From the NCBI RefSeq assembly GCF_947253065.1, contig NZ_CAMXWS010000028.1, forward strand, positions 1-24,899: a stretch of 24,899 nt of DNA. Direction: 5' to 3'. Source of the DNA: an uncultured Corynebacterium sp. Its GTDB lineage: Bacteria; Actinomycetota; Actinomycetes; Mycobacteriales; Mycobacteriaceae. Positions 1 to 7,906 of the stretch are shown here, one piece after another. The translations under genes and the position numbers were made by a program. Position 1 is the stretch's first letter. Each line of letters starts with the position of its first letter. Under the pieces are notes generated by a model, which saw only the letters and a list, made by a program, of their open reading frames with translations, had not been told where the DNA came from and made no database searches.

Positions 1-1759
1 GTGCGAGAAGCATCCTGATCAGGTCTTCTTCTCCCGCCCAGAAGGGCGCGAGTGGATCGAGGTCACCGGTAGAGAATTCGCCGCGCAGGTGCGTGCCGTG
101 GCCAAGGGCATCGTCGCTAACGGTGTGGAGCAGGGCGACCGAGTCGTGCTCATGGCTGAATCGAGCTACGAGTGGGCACTGCTGGATTATGCGATCTGGG
201 CTGCGGGCGCGGCAAGCGTGCCGGTCTACCCCTCCTCGTCCGCGCACCAGGTGCAGTGGATTGTTGAGGATTCCGGCGCAAAGCTGGCGCTGACGGATAC
301 GGAGGCGAACCGTCAGCTGTACACCAACCTGGTGCTGCGTGAGGATGGAACTCCGCCGCTGCAGGATTCCCCGTCGCAGCTCAAGCGCACCCTGTCGTTT
401 GCAACGGGTGCTATCGGCGCATTGACTACCGATGGCCGCGAAGTGGAAGATTCTGTGATCGACGAGCGCATCTCAAAGATCCAGCACGATGATTTGGCTT
501 CGCTGGTGTACACCTCGGGCACCACCGGCCGGCCGAAGGGCTGCATCCTGACTCACCTGGTGTGGGCTTCCCAAGCGACGGCCCTGCTGACCAACCCGAT
601 CGGTCACCTGATTCATGACAAGGACGCCACCCGCTACATGACTATCCTGCCGCTGGCGCACGTCCTGGCGCGTTCGGTGGCTCTGGCTGGCGCGATGGGC
701 GGTGCGCACCAGGCGCACTGGGCGGATATGCGGACCTTGGTGCTGGCACTGCAGCGCTTCGAGCCGGAAATGCTGCTTGGTGTTCCGCGCGTGTACGAGA
801 AAGTGCGCGACGGTGCCTACAACAAGGCCGCAGAGAGCTCTGACTTCTCTGCACGCACATTCCTCGAGGCAGAGAAGGTTGCAATCGAGCATTCCAAGGC
901 AATGGATTCGGGCGAGCGCCTTTCCTTGCGCTCCCGCGTGCGTCACAAGATCTTCGACCGCCTCGTGTACAAGAAGCTGCGCGATGCAGTCGGTGGCCAG
1001 GCGCAGCTGGCAATTTCTGGCGGTTCCGCGATTTCGACCGACCTGCTGCACTTCTTCCGCGGCATCGGCATCCCGATCTACGAAGGCTACGGCTTGACCG
1101 AGACCGCTGCAGCTGCCTGCGTTAACTACCCGGGCGGTACCAAGATCGGCACCGTGGGCAAGCCAAATAATGGCTACTCGGTCAAGGTCAATGAAGACGG
1201 CGAGATCTGCATCAAGGGCGACGGCGTGTTCAAGGGCTACTGGAACAACGAGGAAGCCACCAAGGAATCGCTTGTCGACGGCTGGTTTGTCACCGGCGAC
1301 CTCGGCGAGATTGACGATGAAGGCTATGTGAAGATCACCGGCCGTAAGAAGGATCTGATTGTCACCGCCGGCGGCAAGAATGTTTCGCCTGGCCCGCTGG
1401 AGGATATTCTCTGCTCTGACCCGTTGATCTCCCAGGCGGTCGTAGTTGGCGACGGTAAGCCATTTGTTGGCGTGCTGGTCACCATCGACGAGGATGAGCT
1501 GAAGCGTTGGCGCAAGCAGAACAACATGGGCGAGCGTCCGCTGAAGGAGCTTGTGAAGACTCCGGAGCTGCGTGCCGCTGTCCAGGACGTGATTAACGAG
1601 GCGAATAAGACCGTCAGCCATGCGGAGGAAATCAAGAAATTCCGCATTCTCACCCGCGACCTGAGTGAGGAAAATGGCGAGATCACCGCGACGATGAAGG
1701 TGAAGCGCAACGTGGTCATTGGGAACTACGCGAAGCAGATCGAGCGTCTTTACCGCTAA
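1..1759 (+). CDS. long-chain acyl-CoA synthetase, FadD15-like, 5' end outside window
   Basis: This is an AMP-forming fatty-acid:CoA ligase, which activates long-chain fatty acids with ATP and CoA at the membrane/cytosol interface. The frame is open from base 2 and reads CEKHPDQVFFSRPEGREW, matching the N-terminal part of the next gene, so the true start lies upstream of the window and the GTG at 89 is internal. Visible motifs are the ATP-binding loop YTSGTTGRPKG, the adenylation motif GYGLTET, the GWFVTGDLGEID segment, and the hinge region GRKKDLIVTAGGKN. It ends with a TAA at 1757-1759 followed by a strong hairpin. The product is collinear with the downstream paralogue over its whole visible length, so the two are a tandem duplication. 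The family is firm; chain-length specificity cannot be read from the sequence. Confidence 0.93.
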   Translation, partial: CEKHPDQVFFSRPEGREWIEVTGREFAAQVRAVAKGIVANGVEQGDRVVLMAESSYEWALLDYAIWAAGAASVPVYPSSSAHQVQWIVEDSGAKLALTDTEANRQLYTNLVLREDGTPPLQDSPSQLKRTLSFATGAIGALTTDGREVEDSVIDERISKIQHDDLASLVYTSGTTGRPKGCILTHLVWASQATALLTNPIGHLIHDKDATRYMTILPLAHVLARSVALAGAMGGAHQAHWADMRTLVLALQRFEPEMLLGVPRVYEKVRDGAYNKAAESSDFSARTFLEAEKVAIEHSKAMDSGERLSLRSRVRHKIFDRLVYKKLRDAVGGQAQLAISGGSAISTDLLHFFRGIGIPIYEGYGLTETAAAACVNYPGGTKIGTVGKPNNGYSVKVNEDGEICIKGDGVFKGYWNNEEATKESLVDGWFVTGDLGEIDDEGYVKITGRKKDLIVTAGGKNVSPGPLEDILCSDPLISQAVVVGDGKPFVGVLVTIDEDELKRWRKQNNMGERPLKELVKTPELRAAVQDVINEANKTVSHAEEIKKFRILTRDLSEENGEITATMKVKRNVVIGNYAKQIERLYR

Positions 1760-1770
1760 AACCCGCACGA

Positions 1771-1827
1771 GCCTCCTTTAGGCCAAGTACTTTGTATGAA
1801 GAAAGTATTTGTCTAAAGGAGGCTTTT
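1771..1827 (+). terminator. hairpin between the two fadD genes, overlapping the next gene's Shine-Dalgarno
   Basis: Perfect 11-bp arms GCCTCCTTTAG (1771-1781) and CTAAAGGAGGC (1813-1823) enclose a second 9-bp stem (1785-1793 with 1802-1810, one G-U pair) and an 8-nt loop. Four T's follow (1824-1827). Position and shape fit an intrinsic terminator for the first gene. The right arm, however, contains AAAGGAGG (1815-1822), the only good Shine-Dalgarno for the GTG at 1829, so in a read-through transcript the structure would also hide the ribosome binding site. The T-tract is short for a terminator. The structure is plain; its role is inferred. Confidence 0.65.
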
Positions 1828-1828
1828 C

Positions 1829-3613
1829 GTGACCACTTACACTGTTCCCGCTGGCTTTGAGGTGGCCCCGGACGAGAACTGCTACACAGCTCTCGTGGCC
1901 ACAGCAGAGAAAAATCCTGACATCATCTTGTTCTCCCGCCCGGGCGAGCATGAATGGATCGACGTCACCGCGAAGGATTTCGTAGAGCACGTCCGCAGGG
2001 TAGCGAAGGGTCTCATCGGTATCGGGGTGGAAAAGGGTGACCGCATCGCGCTTTTGTCAGGTGCGCGTTATGAGTGGGCGGTGATCGACTTCGCCATCAT
2101 GGCCGCCGGAGCAACCACGGTGGCGATCTACCCCACGAGCTCTTTGGATCAGATCCAGTGGATCGTGGAGGACTCCGGTGCGCGCGTGGCCATCGGTGAG
2201 ACCCATGATCATGGCGTGAATTTCGAGCACCTCACCGATACGAACCTGCAGAAGATCCTCGTCTTCAATGATGATGCGATCGGTCAGCTCGAAGAGGCGG
2301 GGGAGAGCATCTCCGATGAGGTGCTCGATGAACGCATCGCCAGCATCGCGCATGACGATATTGCATCTTTGGTGTACACCTCCGGCACGACGGGCCGCTC
2401 AAAAGGCTGCATCATTACTCACCTGAACTGGATCTTCCAGGTGCGGGGCTTGCAGCAGCACAGAATCGGCAAGATCGCGGGACCGGGCACGAAGATGGTC
2501 ACCTACCTGCCACTGGCCCACGTCATGGCACGCTCGGTGCATCTGCTGGCCACCATTTCTGGCACGTTGCAGACCCACTGGACCGATGTGAAGACTATCG
2601 CGGCAGAATTCCAACGTGCCCAGCCCGACGTGGTGCTCGGGGTGCCGCGCGTGTACGAGAAGGTCCGCGCCGCTGCTTATGTGAAGGCGTCCGACGGTTC
2701 CGCGATTGGTGCCCGCATTTTCAAGGAAGCAGAAAAGACCGCGATCGAGTACTCCAAAGCACTGGAGGCAGATGGCCCGTCCTTCATTTTGAAGCTCAAG
2801 CAAAAGGTCTTTGACAAGCTCGTCTACTCAAAGATCCGCGAGGCCCTGGGCGGCAGAGTTCAGTACGGCATTTCCGGTGGTTCCGCGCTCGGCGTGCCAC
2901 TCGGTCACTTTTTCCGTGGGGCTGGCTTGCCGGTCTACGAAGGCTATGGCCTGACCGAAACAGCATCCGCAGCCGCCGTGAATTTCGGCGAAGACGCCAA
3001 GATCGGCTCGGTGGGCAAGCCTATGTTCGGCTACTCCGCAAAGACCACGGAGGAGGGCGAGATCTGCTTTACTGGCGAGGGCATCTTCCGCGGGTACTGG
3101 CAGAACGAGGAAGCAACAAACGAAGCGCTTATCGACGGCTGGTTCCACACCGGCGACCTCGGTGAGATCGACGAAAACGGCTTTATCACCATCACCGGCC
3201 GCAAGAAGGACATCTTGGTCACCTCTGGTGGCAAGAATGTCGCACCGCAGCCGCTCGAGGAATTGCTCAAGCAGGACCCGTTGATCTCCCAGGCGGTCGT
3301 GGTCGGTGACGGCAAGCCATTCATCGGCGTGCTGATCGCCCTGGATGAGGATGCGGTGGAGCGCTGGAAGGCCGCGCGCGGGTTGGATCTGCCCACGTAC
3401 AAGTTGGCCAAGCACCCGGATCTGCGTGGTGAGATGCAGGATGCGATCAACCGCGTGAATCAGTCGGTGAGTCGGGCAGAGCGGATCAAGAAATTCCGCA
3501 TCCTGCCGCGTGATCTGACCGAGGCGGACGGCGAGCTCACCGCGACGCTGAAGGTGAAGCGCCCGGTGGTTTTGAAGAATTTTGACCACCAGATGCGGAA
3601 GCTTTACGGGTAG
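1829..3613 (+). CDS. long-chain acyl-CoA synthetase, second copy
   Basis: A complete AMP-forming long-chain fatty acyl-CoA ligase of 594 residues, a usual length for FadD15-type enzymes. The ATP-binding loop YTSGTTGRSKG lies at about residues 183-193, GYGLTET at 372-378, GWFHTGDLG at 437-445 and the hinge GRKKD at 457-461. The GTG start at 1829 is chosen because AAAGGAGG sits 6 nt upstream and the N-terminus (MTTYTVPAGFEVAPDENCYT) has no in-frame alternative with a better site. It is a tandem paralogue of the preceding gene; the two share a 26-bp identical stretch (1418-1443 and 3275-3300). Acyl-CoA made here could feed beta-oxidation, phospholipid or mycolate precursor supply; which one is not visible. 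Its expression may be governed by the hairpin that covers its ribosome binding site. Confidence 0.94.
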   Translation: MTTYTVPAGFEVAPDENCYTALVATAEKNPDIILFSRPGEHEWIDVTAKDFVEHVRRVAKGLIGIGVEKGDRIALLSGARYEWAVIDFAIMAAGATTVAIYPTSSLDQIQWIVEDSGARVAIGETHDHGVNFEHLTDTNLQKILVFNDDAIGQLEEAGESISDEVLDERIASIAHDDIASLVYTSGTTGRSKGCIITHLNWIFQVRGLQQHRIGKIAGPGTKMVTYLPLAHVMARSVHLLATISGTLQTHWTDVKTIAAEFQRAQPDVVLGVPRVYEKVRAAAYVKASDGSAIGARIFKEAEKTAIEYSKALEADGPSFILKLKQKVFDKLVYSKIREALGGRVQYGISGGSALGVPLGHFFRGAGLPVYEGYGLTETASAAAVNFGEDAKIGSVGKPMFGYSAKTTEEGEICFTGEGIFRGYWQNEEATNEALIDGWFHTGDLGEIDENGFITITGRKKDILVTSGGKNVAPQPLEELLKQDPLISQAVVVGDGKPFIGVLIALDEDAVERWKAARGLDLPTYKLAKHPDLRGEMQDAINRVNQSVSRAERIKKFRILPRDLTEADGELTATLKVKRPVVLKNFDHQMRKLYG

Positions 3614-3653
3614 CTCTTCGGCGCGCCGTACAAAACCCTGTGAAAGTCTGGCC

Positions 3654-3659
3654 TAGAGT
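3654..3659 (+). promoter_or_regulatory. candidate -10 element for the 3705 gene
   Basis: TAGAGT fits the corynebacterial -10 pattern TANNNT and would place transcription start about 40 nt before the GTG at 3705. No convincing -35 is visible, so this is tentative. Just upstream is a self-complementary CGGCGCGCCG (3619-3628), without a T-tract, after the acyl-CoA synthetase gene. Confidence 0.3.
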
Positions 3660-3704
3660 CAACGCTCGAACGTCAAATCAGGACTCGAGTTGAAGGGGGC
3701 CAGT

Positions 3705-4373
3705 GTGCACCGGACTGCTGCGACGCTGCGCCACCGCGAGTTGACCCAAGAGGTCTACAACATCGGCGATGAGGTCGCAGAATATATCGAGCACATTGCC
3801 GAGGCCATCGCAGATTATGACGGTGAACTTACCGACGACTGCCTGGCCGAGTTTTCCGAAATCGTCGACGATGCGCGCACTGATGCCCGCCGCGTTGTCG
3901 GCGAATTGATCGGGCTGCGTCAAGCACTGGTGTCTGGTGTGAAGGCCGGCTCGATTTCCGCAGCACTGCCAGCTCATGAGCGCCTGCCGGAACCAGAGCG
4001 ACTCGATGCCGTCGGCCTTTTTGAGCTCTTCCCGCTGTCTTCGCCATCCCCGGTCAAGGCGATGACGGAGGTGTGCACGCAGCGCACTGACCTGATTGTG
4101 CAGCACCTTGAGGAGGTCGTTGACTACACCCTCGAGCAGACCGATATGGTCGCGCAGAACCTCGCCGCCGTTTCCCTGCCTCACCTCTATGCCCGCGTGG
4201 GCGAGCTGGTCGAATCCGCTGTAGATGGCTGGCTCGACGCCGTCGCCGCTGAGCACCCCGGTTTCACCCGTGCGATGCGCGGATCGAACCCGCCGAAATT
4301 TTTGGAAGAGCGCGCACGCGTGGATGCCATCGTGGCCAAGGTGGCAGCAAAGCGTTCCCGCCGCGGTGCCTAG
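3705..4373 (+). CDS. conserved hypothetical protein, helical, 222 aa
   Basis: I do not recognise a named family. The product begins MHRTAATLRHRELTQEVYNI and is predicted from its composition to be largely alpha-helical, acidic and soluble, with no signal peptide, membrane segment, cysteine cluster or catalytic motif that I can see. It ends in a short basic tail (KVAAKRSRRGA). The start at GTG 3705 is preferred over the TTG at 3690 because GAAGGGGG (3692-3699) sits 5 nt before it. It is a single-gene unit: a possible -10 at 3654 lies upstream and a clear terminator at 4414-4445 follows. From memory, a protein of this kind occurs between the acyl-CoA synthetase and hemW in other corynebacteria, but its function is unknown to me. 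Coding status is well supported by codon use. Confidence 0.75.
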   Translation: MHRTAATLRHRELTQEVYNIGDEVAEYIEHIAEAIADYDGELTDDCLAEFSEIVDDARTDARRVVGELIGLRQALVSGVKAGSISAALPAHERLPEPERLDAVGLFELFPLSSPSPVKAMTEVCTQRTDLIVQHLEEVVDYTLEQTDMVAQNLAAVSLPHLYARVGELVESAVDGWLDAVAAEHPGFTRAMRGSNPPKFLEERARVDAIVAKVAAKRSRRGA

Positions 4374-4413
4374 ACCGTGCCCAAACCGCACGCGTGGATC
4401 TAAATTACACAGC

Positions 4414-4445
4414 TGCCTGGTCGGAAGAATCTGACCAGGCATTTT
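4414..4445 (+). terminator. intrinsic terminator
   Basis: TGCCTGGTC (4414-4422) pairs perfectly with GACCAGGCA (4433-4441); two further pairs (4423-4424 with 4431-4432, one G-U) close a 6-nt loop, and TTTT follows. It terminates the hypothetical gene ending at 4373 and separates it from hemW. Confidence 0.8.
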
Positions 4446-4494
4446 GCTTGCCTTACGCGGTGAGGATGTAAACGAAATCCACGGAGACCTTAGA

Positions 4495-5628
4495 GTGGCC
4501 CATATGACCAATGGCTTTGGCGTCTACATTCACGTTCCGTTCTGTGCGACGAGGTGTGGGTACTGTGATTTCAACACCTACACACCTAGTGAGACGGAAT
4601 CTTCCTATGCCGCTTATCTGGATGCTTTGGACAAAGAACTAGAGCTGGCGGCAGAAAAGGTCGGGTTGACTGCTGAGACCGTCTTCATCGGCGGCGGAAC
4701 GCCATCGCTGCTCGGGGCCAAAGGGCTGGGGCGGATCCTGGAAAAGGTCCGGAACACATTTGGCCTGACACCTGATGCAGAGGTGACCACCGAGTCGAAT
4801 CCGGAGTCCACTAGCCCAGAGTATTTCGCGGGGCTGAAGGATGCGGGATTCACGCGTGTGTCGTTGGGGATGCAGTCCGCATCCACGCCAGTGCTGAAGG
4901 TGCTTGATCGGCAGCACACCCCGGGCAGGGCTGTGGCTGCAGCGAAAGAAGCGAAGGCTGCTGGTTTTAAGCACGTGAACCTGGATCTCATCTATGGCAC
5001 CCCGACGGAGACAGATGACGATGTGCGAAAGAGTCTCGATGCGGTGCTGAGTGCGGATGTGGATCACGTGTCGGCCTATTCGCTCATTGTGGAAGATGGC
5101 ACGGCCATGGCACGAAAGGTTCGCACTGGGCAGCTGCCCGCACCGGAAGAGGACGTGTATGCGGACCGGTATGAGATCATCGCGAACCGTCTGGAAGAGG
5201 CAGGGTTTGAGTGGTACGAGGTGTCCAATTGGGCGAAGCCGGGTGGTGAGTGTCGGCACAACCTGCTGTATTGGCGCGGTGGCAACTGGTGGGGTGCAGG
5301 ACCAGGTGCGCATGGGTATGTGAACCGGTTCAGGTATTTCAATGTGAAGCGCCCGGAGAAATACAACACGATGCTCGCCGATGGGGTTCTGCCGATTGAC
5401 GGAAGTGAGACCATCACTGATGAAGAATCCCATTTTGAGCAGATCATGCTTGGGCTACGGCTCAAGGAAGGCATTCCACGCCAGTGGGTGGGAGAGGGGG
5501 CGCAGGGGGTCGTCGATAAGCATGTGCGCGGTGGAGTGCTCGCAGAAGAAAATGGGCGAATTTTTGCGACGGATTCCGGAAGATTGCTGATCGACGGGGT
5601 GATCACGGACATCTTGGCCGCGGAGTGA
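4495..5628 (+). CDS. hemW: radical SAM heme chaperone HemW (HemN-like)
   Basis: HemW is a radical SAM protein that binds heme and delivers it to target enzymes; it was long annotated as oxygen-independent coproporphyrinogen III oxidase. The cluster motif CATRCGYC gives Cys17, Cys21 and Cys24. The residue after it is Asp (CDF) and the fourth cysteine typical of true HemN is absent, which argues for HemW. The GGGTPSLL SAM-site segment is at 66-73 and the heme-binding C-terminal domain follows. At 377 residues it has the normal family length. The GTG at 4495 is chosen because GGAG at 4483-4486 lies 8 nt upstream; ATG 4504 is an alternative. The 3' end contains the -35 box of the hrcA promoter. 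HemW next to hrcA-dnaJ is a common bacterial arrangement. Confidence 0.9.
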   Translation: MAHMTNGFGVYIHVPFCATRCGYCDFNTYTPSETESSYAAYLDALDKELELAAEKVGLTAETVFIGGGTPSLLGAKGLGRILEKVRNTFGLTPDAEVTTESNPESTSPEYFAGLKDAGFTRVSLGMQSASTPVLKVLDRQHTPGRAVAAAKEAKAAGFKHVNLDLIYGTPTETDDDVRKSLDAVLSADVDHVSAYSLIVEDGTAMARKVRTGQLPAPEEDVYADRYEIIANRLEEAGFEWYEVSNWAKPGGECRHNLLYWRGGNWWGAGPGAHGYVNRFRYFNVKRPEKYNTMLADGVLPIDGSETITDEESHFEQIMLGLRLKEGIPRQWVGEGAQGVVDKHVRGGVLAEENGRIFATDSGRLLIDGVITDILAAE

Positions 5629-5643
5629 CGCGGGCGCTACACT
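5614..5643 (+). promoter_or_regulatory. hrcA promoter
   Basis: TTGGCC (5614-5619) and TACACT (5638-5643) are separated by 18 bp, a good vegetative promoter pair. The -35 lies inside the end of hemW. The predicted start of transcription, near 5650, falls on the left arm of the CIRCE operator, the expected place for repression. Confidence 0.6.
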
Positions 5644-5649
5644 CGTGAC

Positions 5650-5676
5650 TTAGCAGTCGAGGAAGGAGAGTGCCAA
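5650..5676 (+). promoter_or_regulatory. CIRCE operator (HrcA binding site)
   Basis: TTAGCAGTC, 9 nt, GAGTGCCAA. This matches the CIRCE consensus TTAGCACTC-N9-GAGTGCTAA with one change in each half and the exact 9-nt spacer. It lies between the -10 box and the hrcA start codon, and its spacer and right arm contain the hrcA Shine-Dalgarno. HrcA, encoded immediately downstream, is the known ligand of CIRCE, so heat-shock autoregulation is strongly suggested. Confidence 0.88.
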
Positions 5677-5678
5677 GT

Positions 5679-6701
5679 ATGGCGGGTGTCGCACGCGAAC
5701 GTAGGCAGGCGGTTCTGCGCGCGATCGTCGCGGACTATATCTCTTCCCAGGAGCCGGTTGGCTCCAAGCGGCTGGTGGAACGGCACAAACTGAATGTGTC
5801 TTCGGCGACGATTCGCAATGACATGGCGGTCCTTGAATCGGAGGGCTTCATCGCGCAGCCGCACGCGAGCTCGGGCCGTGTGCCAACGGAGAAGGGCTAC
5901 CGCGCTTTTGTTGATGCGATCAATGACGTGAAGCCGTTGTCCCTGCCGGAGCGGCGCGCGATCTCGGAATTTCTGGAGTCTTCCGTTGACCTCGAAGACG
6001 TTATGCGGCGCTCCGCCCACTTGCTGGCGCAGCTCACGCGCCAGGCAGCGGTGGTGCAATTACCCACGCTGGCTGTTTCGCGCGTGAAGCACTGCGAGGT
6101 GGTCGCGCTGACCCCGACGCGCCTTCTGCTTGTGCTCATCACGGATAATGGGCGCGTTGATCAGCGCAATGTGGAACTCGCCGCGCCGATCGGTGAAGAA
6201 GCAGTGACGCGCCTTCGCGATCTGCTTAACCGCGCATTGGCAGGAAAAACAATGGGGGATGCGTCGAGCTCGCTTTCATTGCTTGCCGACGAAGCCCCGG
6301 CCGACATCGCCGACCCCCTGCACCGCTGCATTGCGGTGCTCATTGACACCCTGGTGGAAAACCCGAGCGACCGTGTTCTCATCGCTGGTGCTGCCAATCT
6401 GGTGCCCATGACGACGGATCTGCTCAGCGTGGTTGAAGCACTCGAGGAACAAGTTGTGGTGTTGAAGTTGTTGACCAATTTGCCGGCGCTGGGCAATGTG
6501 TCCGTGGTCATCGGTACTGAGAATGAGGATGAGGAGCTGTCCAAGGCCAGTATCGTCACCACAGGTTATGGTGCTGCAGGTGAGACGCTCGGTGGTGTCG
6601 GTGTGCTCGGTCCGACGTACATGGATTACCCCGGTACGATGCAGAAGGTCTCTGCCGTGGCGCATTACATCAGCCACATTCTCGGCGAAGAGGGCGGCTA
6701 A
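5679..6701 (+). CDS. hrcA: heat-inducible transcription repressor HrcA
   Basis: HrcA represses class I heat-shock genes by binding CIRCE elements and is kept active by GroEL. The N-terminal winged helix is clear (SKRLVERHKLNVSSATIRND, then EGFIAQPHASSGRVPTEKGY), followed by the long GAF-like/dimerisation region to residue 340, a normal length. The ATG at 5679 is taken because GAAGGAGAG ends 8 nt before it; the GTG at 5670 lies within the Shine-Dalgarno and operator and is less likely. A CIRCE site overlaps the translation start region, so autorepression is expected. dnaJ follows after 68 bp on the same strand and is probably co-transcribed, at least in part. Confidence 0.95.
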   Translation: MAGVARERRQAVLRAIVADYISSQEPVGSKRLVERHKLNVSSATIRNDMAVLESEGFIAQPHASSGRVPTEKGYRAFVDAINDVKPLSLPERRAISEFLESSVDLEDVMRRSAHLLAQLTRQAAVVQLPTLAVSRVKHCEVVALTPTRLLLVLITDNGRVDQRNVELAAPIGEEAVTRLRDLLNRALAGKTMGDASSSLSLLADEAPADIADPLHRCIAVLIDTLVENPSDRVLIAGAANLVPMTTDLLSVVEALEEQVVVLKLLTNLPALGNVSVVIGTENEDEELSKASIVTTGYGAAGETLGGVGVLGPTYMDYPGTMQKVSAVAHYISHILGEEGG

Positions 6702-6719
6702 GCCTTCACACGCCCTGGG

Positions 6720-6744
6720 CATATTTAGAACGAAACATATTTAG
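6720..6744 (+). repeat. 9-bp direct repeat in the hrcA-dnaJ gap
   Basis: CATATTTAG occurs at 6720-6728 and again at 6736-6744, a 16-bp period, in an AT-rich stretch that stands out from the surrounding coding DNA. A third related piece, TTTTTAGA, follows at about 6749-6755. It lies just upstream of the dnaJ ribosome binding site (AAAGGA, near 6757). It could be a regulator site or an extra promoter for dnaJ; neither is shown. Confidence 0.5.
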
Positions 6745-6769
6745 CAGTTTTTAGACAAAAGGAATGTAG

Positions 6770-7906
6770 ATGGCTCGCGATTACTACGGAATCCTCGGAG
6801 TGGACAAGGGCGCAAGCGATGCGGAGATCAAGAAGGCGTACCGCCGTTTGGCCCGCAAATACCACCCGGATGTCAATGACACTGAGGAGGCAGCGGAGAA
6901 ATTCCGTGAGATCTCTGTGGCGCAGGAAGTCCTGCTTGACCCGCAGAAGCGCAGCATCGTCGACCGTGGCGGCGACCCGATGGAGCAGGGCCACGCGGCA
7001 CCGGGTGGAGGCGCTGGTGGCTTCGGCTTCGGCGATATCTTTGAGGCCTTCTTCGGCGAAGGCGGTGGCGGTGCTGGCCGTGGCCCGCGTTCGCGTGTGC
7101 AGCCCGGCAATGATGCATTGCTTCGCACCAGGATCACGCTCGCAGAAGCATTCTCCGGTACCCGCAAGGACGTCACTGTGGATACCGCTGTGCTCTGCGA
7201 ACACTGCCACGGCACTGGCTCGGAATCCGAGTCCAAGCCGGTCACCTGTGATGAGTGTGGCGGCCAGGGCCAGGTGCAGCAGGTCCAGCAGTCCTTCCTG
7301 GGCAATATCATGACCACGACGTCGTGCCCGAAGTGCTCCGGCTTCGGTGAAGTGATCACTGATCCGTGCCAGAAGTGCGGTGGCCAGGGTCGTGTGCGTT
7401 CGCGCCGGGATATCTCGGTGAAGATCCCGGCGGGTATTGCCGGTGGCATGCGTATCCGCATGGCGGGTCAGGGCGAGGTCGGCCACGGTGGTGGCCCGGC
7501 TGGCGACTTGTACGTGGAGGTGGAGACTGAAAACCACCCGGTCTTCATCCGCGAGGGCGATAACCTGCACTTGAAGGTGAATGTGCCGATGTACGACGCG
7601 GCACTGGGCACCTCGGTTGAGGTGGAGAATCTCGGGGGCGAGACCACCACGATTGAGATTCCTGCCGGCACACAGCCGGAAGAGGAGATCGTGCTCAAGG
7701 GCGAGGGCATGCCGCGTCTGCGCCGTGAGGGCGCCGGCGACATGGTCGCGCACGTCCAGGTGGTCGTCCCGACCGATCTGACCAAGGAGCAGCGCCGCGG
7801 CCTGGAAGAGCTGCGCGATGCTCACAATGAAGCAGCATTCGTCGAAGAAGAAGCTGGCCACGATGAGGGCTTCTTCTCCCGTCTGCGAGATCGCTTCCGC
7901 CGCTAA
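6770..7906 (+). CDS. dnaJ: chaperone protein DnaJ (DnaJ2 type)
   Basis: A type I J-protein co-chaperone that stimulates the ATPase of DnaK and hands over unfolded substrates. The J domain covers residues 1-70 with HPD at 32-34; a Gly/Phe-rich segment follows (about 76-104); four CXXC pairs make up the two zinc sites (Cys143/146, 160/163, 186/189, 200/203); the C-terminal substrate-binding domains complete 378 residues. The ATG start at 6770 has AAAGGA upstream. Actinobacteria usually carry one dnaJ with dnaK-grpE and a second with hrcA; its place behind hrcA makes this the second. Its TAA overlaps the rsmE ATG by one base (TAATG), so translation of the two is probably coupled. Confidence 0.96.
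   Translation: MARDYYGILGVDKGASDAEIKKAYRRLARKYHPDVNDTEEAAEKFREISVAQEVLLDPQKRSIVDRGGDPMEQGHAAPGGGAGGFGFGDIFEAFFGEGGGGAGRGPRSRVQPGNDALLRTRITLAEAFSGTRKDVTVDTAVLCEHCHGTGSESESKPVTCDECGGQGQVQQVQQSFLGNIMTTTSCPKCSGFGEVITDPCQKCGGQGRVRSRRDISVKIPAGIAGGMRIRMAGQGEVGHGGGPAGDLYVEVETENHPVFIREGDNLHLKVNVPMYDAALGTSVEVENLGGETTTIEIPAGTQPEEEIVLKGEGMPRLRREGAGDMVAHVQVVVPTDLTKEQRRGLEELRDAHNEAAFVEEEAGHDEGFFSRLRDRFRR

Noticed and set aside
473..1768. 431-codon minus-strand frame opposite the first acyl-CoA synthetase
   Set aside because: Antisense shadow; a similar frame lies opposite the paralogue (2828-3589), as expected from shared codon bias.
6725..7861. 378-codon minus-strand frame opposite dnaJ
   Set aside because: Antisense to a secure gene, no domain, His/Leu-rich composition typical of shadows.
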